From JBFAPK01 sp040676675 (GTDB lineage: Bacteria > Actinomycetota > Actinomycetes > Mycobacteriales > Micromonosporaceae), in assembly GCF_040676675.1 (NCBI RefSeq), contig NZ_JBFAPK010000026.1, positions 58,100-122,099 of the forward strand: 64,000 nt of DNA, read 5' to 3'. The notes under the pieces are model-generated. The model saw nothing but the letters and a program-made list of their open reading frames with translations. It was not told where the DNA came from and made no database searches. The position numbers and the translations under genes were made by a program. Shown piece by piece: positions 60,592 to 64,000 of the stretch (its first letter is position 1; every line of letters begins with the position of its first letter).

Positions 60592-62631
60592 ATGTCCGAG
60601 TCGTCGCGCGACAGCGGTCCGGTCGGAGCCCGCGAGCGGCTCTCCCGGATGTCCGAGCCGCAGCGGTGGCTGGCCCGGGTCGTGGCGGTGGCGGGCACAC
60701 CCTGTGAGCCGTGGTTCGTGGAGCGGATGGTGGGCCGGGCGGACGTCCGGCTCCGCGACGAGTTGGAGCAGCTCATCGCCCGCGGGATCCTGCGCGACGG
60801 CGCGGACGGGCTGCGCCCGGCCTCGGCCACGATGCGCGACGCCGTCCTGCGGGCGACCCCGCCGTCGCTGCTCGCCGCCCTGCGCCAGCAGGCCGCCGAG
60901 GTGCTGGCCGCCGCGGGGCTCGCGTCGCTCGCCGCCGGCCAGTTGTTGCGGGTGGTCGACGACGGGTACCGGGTCGACCCGGAGCTGGTGACGCAGCTCG
61001 CGGGCGCACCCTCGGTCGCCCCGTCGCTCGCCGCCGACCTGCTCGTCGCGGTGCTCGGCCGGCCGGACGCCGGCATCGACCCGGCGCTGCGGCGGGCCTG
61101 GGTGCTCTCGGCCGTCGACCACCTCATGCTCGCGGGCCGCTCCGCGCGGGCCCTGACGGTACTCACCGAGGAGATCGCCGCCGCCCGCGACGGCGCGGAG
61201 CAGCTCGCGGTGCTGCACGGCCGGCTCGGCGCCTGGTACGCGACGGAGCATCCGTCCCGCGCGCTGGAGTGCCTGCACCGGGCGCTCTCCCAGCGCGGGC
61301 TGCGACCGGCCGACCGCACCTGGCTGCTCGCCACCGCCGCCGAGGTGGCCGCCCGGATCGGCCATCCCGACGCGACCACCCTGCTGCGCCGGGCGCAACG
61401 GGCGCACTCGGTCGGGCCGGCGCCGGAGAACGAGGTACGGCTGGCCCTGGCCCGGTCGGCCGGGGCGCTCTCCCGCGGCGACCCCCGCTCGGCCGGCCGT
61501 ACGCTGGGCTCGGTCGACGCGAGCGCCCGGCACGCCCGCGCGCAGGCCGCGACGCTGCGCGCCGAGCGGATCGTCCTGCACCTCGCCGCGGGCGACTTCG
61601 ACGCCGCCCGTACGGGGCTGCGCCTCGCCGCCGACGAACTCGGAAACCTGGGTGCGGCGGTGCGCCCCCGACTCGTGGCGCTCGGCTGCCTGCTGCGCCT
61701 CGCGACGGGGGAGTTGCCGGAGGCCGAGGCGCGCGCCCGGCTCGCGCTGCGCGAGCACCCGCGCCGGAAACTGCCCGACGACGTCCGTGCCGACCTGCTC
61801 GCCACCGTCGCCGAGGTGCTGTTCCGTCGCGGGCAGCCGGAGCGGGCCCGGGAACTGCTCGACCCGGCGGACGCCGGCCGAGAGTGGCCGGACGACATGC
61901 CGTGGCTCGCGTTGCGCTGCGCGGCGGCCGGCGATCCCGACCCGGCGCGCCACCCCGATCTCGTCCCGGCGGCCATCGCGGGGCTGGCCCGGTCGTTGCG
62001 GCCGCTCGTCCTGCTACCGCAGCGGGCGCCCCGGCTGGTACGGGCGGCGCTGCTGGCCGGCGACGTGAGCGGCGCGCGCGCCGTCGAGCGGTACGCGGCG
62101 ACGCTCGCCACCCGCACGGGAAGCGCCCTCTGGCAGGGGATCGAACGGCACGCCCGCGGGCTCGTCGAGCGGAACCCGGCCGCCCTGTCGGAGGCGGTGG
62201 CGCGGCTGCGTACGACGGGCGCCCGACCGGCGCTGGCCGACGCGTTGTTCGACCTGGCGCGGCTGCCGAGGACCCCGGCCGGCGAGGCGGGCGCCGCGAT
62301 CGCGGAGAGCGCGGCCCTCTACGGCCGGCTCGGCGCGACCGGCGACCAGGAGCGGGCCCAGCGGTGGGCGGCCGAACCGGGCACCGGCGGTCGCCGCCGC
62401 CGCTCCGCCGACGCGCACCGGGGTTTCGCGGCGCTGACCACCCGCGAGGTACGGGTCGCCGAGCTGCTGGCCTCGGGCGTGACGAAGCGGCAGGCGGCGG
62501 CCAGCCTCTTCGTCTCGTTCCACACCGTCGACACCCACCTGCGCGGGGTGTACGCCAAGCTTGGCATCCGCAGCCGGGCGCAGCTCGCCCGGCTCTGGGC
62601 CGTCCGCGAGGAGCAGACGCGGGCGGCCTGA
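60592..62631 (+). CDS. LuxR-family regulator with helical repeats, no ATPase
   Basis: 679 aa from ATG 60592; the upstream extension is not coding-like. The C-terminal LuxR HTH is clear: FAALTTREVRVAELLASGVTKRQAAASLFVSFHTVDTHLRGVYAKLGIRSRAQLARLW. The preceding 550 residues are TPR/MalT-like helical repeats. LAL-type regulators normally begin with a Walker-A ATPase; here the N terminus starts directly in a winged-helix-like segment (WLARVVAVAGTPCEPWFVERMVGRADVRL), so the ATP-binding module is missing. Regulatory targets unknown. Confidence 0.85.
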   Translation: MSESSRDSGPVGARERLSRMSEPQRWLARVVAVAGTPCEPWFVERMVGRADVRLRDELEQLIARGILRDGADGLRPASATMRDAVLRATPPSLLAALRQQAAEVLAAAGLASLAAGQLLRVVDDGYRVDPELVTQLAGAPSVAPSLAADLLVAVLGRPDAGIDPALRRAWVLSAVDHLMLAGRSARALTVLTEEIAAARDGAEQLAVLHGRLGAWYATEHPSRALECLHRALSQRGLRPADRTWLLATAAEVAARIGHPDATTLLRRAQRAHSVGPAPENEVRLALARSAGALSRGDPRSAGRTLGSVDASARHARAQAATLRAERIVLHLAAGDFDAARTGLRLAADELGNLGAAVRPRLVALGCLLRLATGELPEAEARARLALREHPRRKLPDDVRADLLATVAEVLFRRGQPERARELLDPADAGREWPDDMPWLALRCAAAGDPDPARHPDLVPAAIAGLARSLRPLVLLPQRAPRLVRAALLAGDVSGARAVERYAATLATRTGSALWQGIERHARGLVERNPAALSEAVARLRTTGARPALADALFDLARLPRTPAGEAGAAIAESAALYGRLGATGDQERAQRWAAEPGTGGRRRRSADAHRGFAALTTREVRVAELLASGVTKRQAAASLFVSFHTVDTHLRGVYAKLGIRSRAQLARLWAVREEQTRAA

Positions 62632-62670
62632 CGCGGGCGCCCTGACGCGGGCGCCCTGACGCGGGCGCCT
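62627..62670. repeat. 14-15 bp tandem repeat at end of LuxR gene
   Basis: CCTGACGCGGGCGC occurs three times in a row, the first copy containing the LuxR TGA stop. Each copy would repeat an in-frame or near stop, making termination redundant. Confidence 0.75.
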
Positions 62671-62745
62671 GGTGCGGCGGCCTGCCGGGACGGCCCGAGG
62701 GTTTGGGCCGCCGGGGACGCATCGCGCACCCCGGCGGCGCCGGTG

Positions 62746-63876
62746 TCACCGTACGACCGGTTGTTTGTCCTTGCGCAGCGACTCGATCAGCGACCGGGGC
62801 ACGTTGATGGTGTCCGCGGTGATCTGCGGCGGCGTGTTCGCCATCCACTGGGCCAGGGAGATGTCCTCGAAGCGCGGGTTGCGGAACATCTCCAGCAGCA
62901 CCAGCGGCTCGTCGCCGAGGTTCTCGATGTAGTGCCCGTACGCGAAGGGCACGTAGCCGACGTCCCCGCCCTGGAAGTTGAAGGTACGGGCGACGCCCGT
63001 GCTGGCGAAGACGCCCATCCGCCCGAAGCCGGAGAGGTAGTACTGCCACTCGTCGTCGGTGGGGTGCCAGTGCAGTTCCCGCAGGCCGCCCGGCTCGATC
63101 TCCACGAGGGCCGCGCTGATCGTCGTCGCCGCGAAGTTGGTGGAGTCGGTGATCCGGACGCTGCCGCCGGAGAAGCGCGCGGGCGCCTGGGCGTGCATGC
63201 GGTGCTTGAAGGTACGGGGCACGTCGCCGGTCGGGCTGACGATCCGGTCGGCGTCGAGCGGCGGCGGCACCTGCCCGGAGAAGATGTACTTCTCCCGCTC
63301 CGGGATCTGCGCCAACTGCTCCAGCGACCAGCCGAAGTTCTTCGCGAGCACGCTCTTCGGCGTGCAGGCGAAGAAGTCGCTCATCAGGAAGGTGCCGTTC
63401 TCCGAGAACTGGCCGTCGTCGAAGACGAGCAGGAACTCCACCCCCTCGTCCAGCGCCTGGATGTGGTGCGGCACCCCCTTGGGGAAGAACCACAGGTCGC
63501 CCTTGCGCACGTCGTCGAGGAAGTTGCGCCCCTCCTGGTCGACGGCGCTGATCCGGCAGCTGCCGTCGAGGATGTACGCCCACTCGGACTGCTGGTGCCA
63601 GTGCAGTTCCCGGTAGGCGCCCGGCTCCAGCCGCATGTCCACCCCGGAGAGCGTACGGGCGACCGGCAGCTCCCGTTGGGTGACCTCGCGGGTCCAGCCG
63701 CCCTGCTCGATGCGGGTGTGCGCCATCGAGAAGGAGAACTTCAGGTTGGGTACCGTGCCGTGGTCGGTGGACGGGGCCACGAGCAGGTCGGGATTCTGCC
63801 GGTCGAGCAGGACGTTGCGGGGGCCCGGGTCCGAGCCACCCTTCCCGTCGCGGATCGGCTGTGGCACGTCGGGCAT
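62746..63876 (-). CDS. Oxalate decarboxylase-like bicupin
   Basis: 376 aa. Two cupin domains. The N-terminal metal site is His92, His94, Glu98 (HWHQQSEW) and His137; the C-terminal site has HWHPTDDEWQYYLSGFGRMG. The lid that distinguishes oxalate decarboxylase (SENST in Bacillus OxdC) reads SENGT at 158-162, keeping the catalytic Glu. It lacks an evident Sec signal. It likely converts oxalate to formate and CO2; a changed lid residue could shift the balance toward oxidase activity (inference). GAAAGGGAGATGAG precedes ATG 63876. Confidence 0.88.
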   Translation of the reverse strand: MPDVPQPIRDGKGGSDPGPRNVLLDRQNPDLLVAPSTDHGTVPNLKFSFSMAHTRIEQGGWTREVTQRELPVARTLSGVDMRLEPGAYRELHWHQQSEWAYILDGSCRISAVDQEGRNFLDDVRKGDLWFFPKGVPHHIQALDEGVEFLLVFDDGQFSENGTFLMSDFFACTPKSVLAKNFGWSLEQLAQIPEREKYIFSGQVPPPLDADRIVSPTGDVPRTFKHRMHAQAPARFSGGSVRITDSTNFAATTISAALVEIEPGGLRELHWHPTDDEWQYYLSGFGRMGVFASTGVARTFNFQGGDVGYVPFAYGHYIENLGDEPLVLLEMFRNPRFEDISLAQWMANTPPQITADTINVPRSLIESLRKDKQPVVR

Positions 63877-63943
63877 ACACTCATCTCCCTTTCGAGGGGC
63901 CGGGCCGGTGTGGCCGGGCCGGATGGACCCGCGGTACCGCCGG

Positions 63944-64000
63944 TCACCGCCCGGGCGGTGTGCTCTGGTTCAGCTGCTGGCGCAGGGCCGCCGCGGTGCC
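63944..64000 (-). CDS. 3' end of a further gene (partial)
   Basis: On the minus strand an open frame enters from beyond the window and ends GTAAALRQQLNQSTPPGR then TGA at 63946-63944. It is 67 bp upstream of the bicupin start, so could be the preceding gene of the same operon. Too short to identify. Confidence 0.5.
   Translation of the reverse strand, partial: GTAAALRQQLNQSTPPGR

Overview
The window is high-GC DNA of a filamentous actinomycete, most likely a member of the Micromonosporaceae. The evidence is codon bias with G or C at most third positions, frequent GTG starts, ATGA/GTGA stop-start overlaps, and families typical of that group (DUF6230/DUF6114 pair, DUF574-type SAM methyltransferase, CGNR regulators, MXAN_6230/SCO0854-type RING protein, MsiK-type sugar ABC operon without its own ATPase). 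Genus-level placement is inference. There is no rRNA, integrase, transposase or CRISPR array.

Layout. 1-4.4 kb: an exported beta-propeller/phosphoesterase, then a divergent MarR regulator and FMN-reductase/GNAT fusion. 4.5-13.6 kb: a compact candidate biosynthetic cluster. It holds a large PvcA/Dit1-type isonitrile-synthase-like protein, a methyltransferase, an AMP-forming ligase, a free carrier protein, an ATP-grasp ligase translationally coupled to an MFS exporter, and a CGNR regulator. 13.7-16.9 kb: an OmpR-type two-component system with a PepSY protein. 17.1-22.1 kb: a tRNA-Gly, a RING/TerD-like protein, and a dense minus-strand array of 16 tRNA genes with an rrn-leader-like motif, followed upstream by a terminator and an unannotated 43-codon ORF. 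22.3-29.6 kb: a DHA2-type efflux pump with its TetR regulator and three operator repeats, an O-antigen-ligase-like membrane protein, a secreted protein, a threonine-dehydratase-like enzyme, a membrane protein and an EamA exporter.

29.9-37.9 kb: a large subtilisin, an OmpA/BON protein coupled to a membrane HhH protein with a recent internal duplication, and a decayed signalling locus (intact histidine kinase, truncated DUF418 gene, response-regulator pseudogene). 38.0-42.4 kb: a LacI regulator and a three-gene sugar ABC importer. 42.4-52.7 kb: an eCIS-type orphan protein, a beta-lactamase-fold serine hydrolase, an FkbM methyltransferase, GTP cyclohydrolase II, a DUF574 methyltransferase, two secreted proteins and a TetR/DUF6230/DUF6114 group. 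52.8-58.0 kb: a CHAT-TPR caspase-like protease divergent from a subtilisin, sigma factor and small-protein operon, which looks like a proteolytic signalling or conflict module. 58.2-64 kb: a MarR/SnoaL pair, a secreted protein, a LuxR regulator, an oxalate-decarboxylase-like bicupin and a fragment of a further gene.

The strongest candidates for something undescribed are the isonitrile-type cluster (4.5-13.6 kb), the CHAT/subtilisin/sigma module (52.8-58.0 kb) and the tRNA array (20.1-21.9 kb), which includes tRNAs with Leu anticodons but a class I body. All functional assignments rest on reading motifs by eye; no database search was run.
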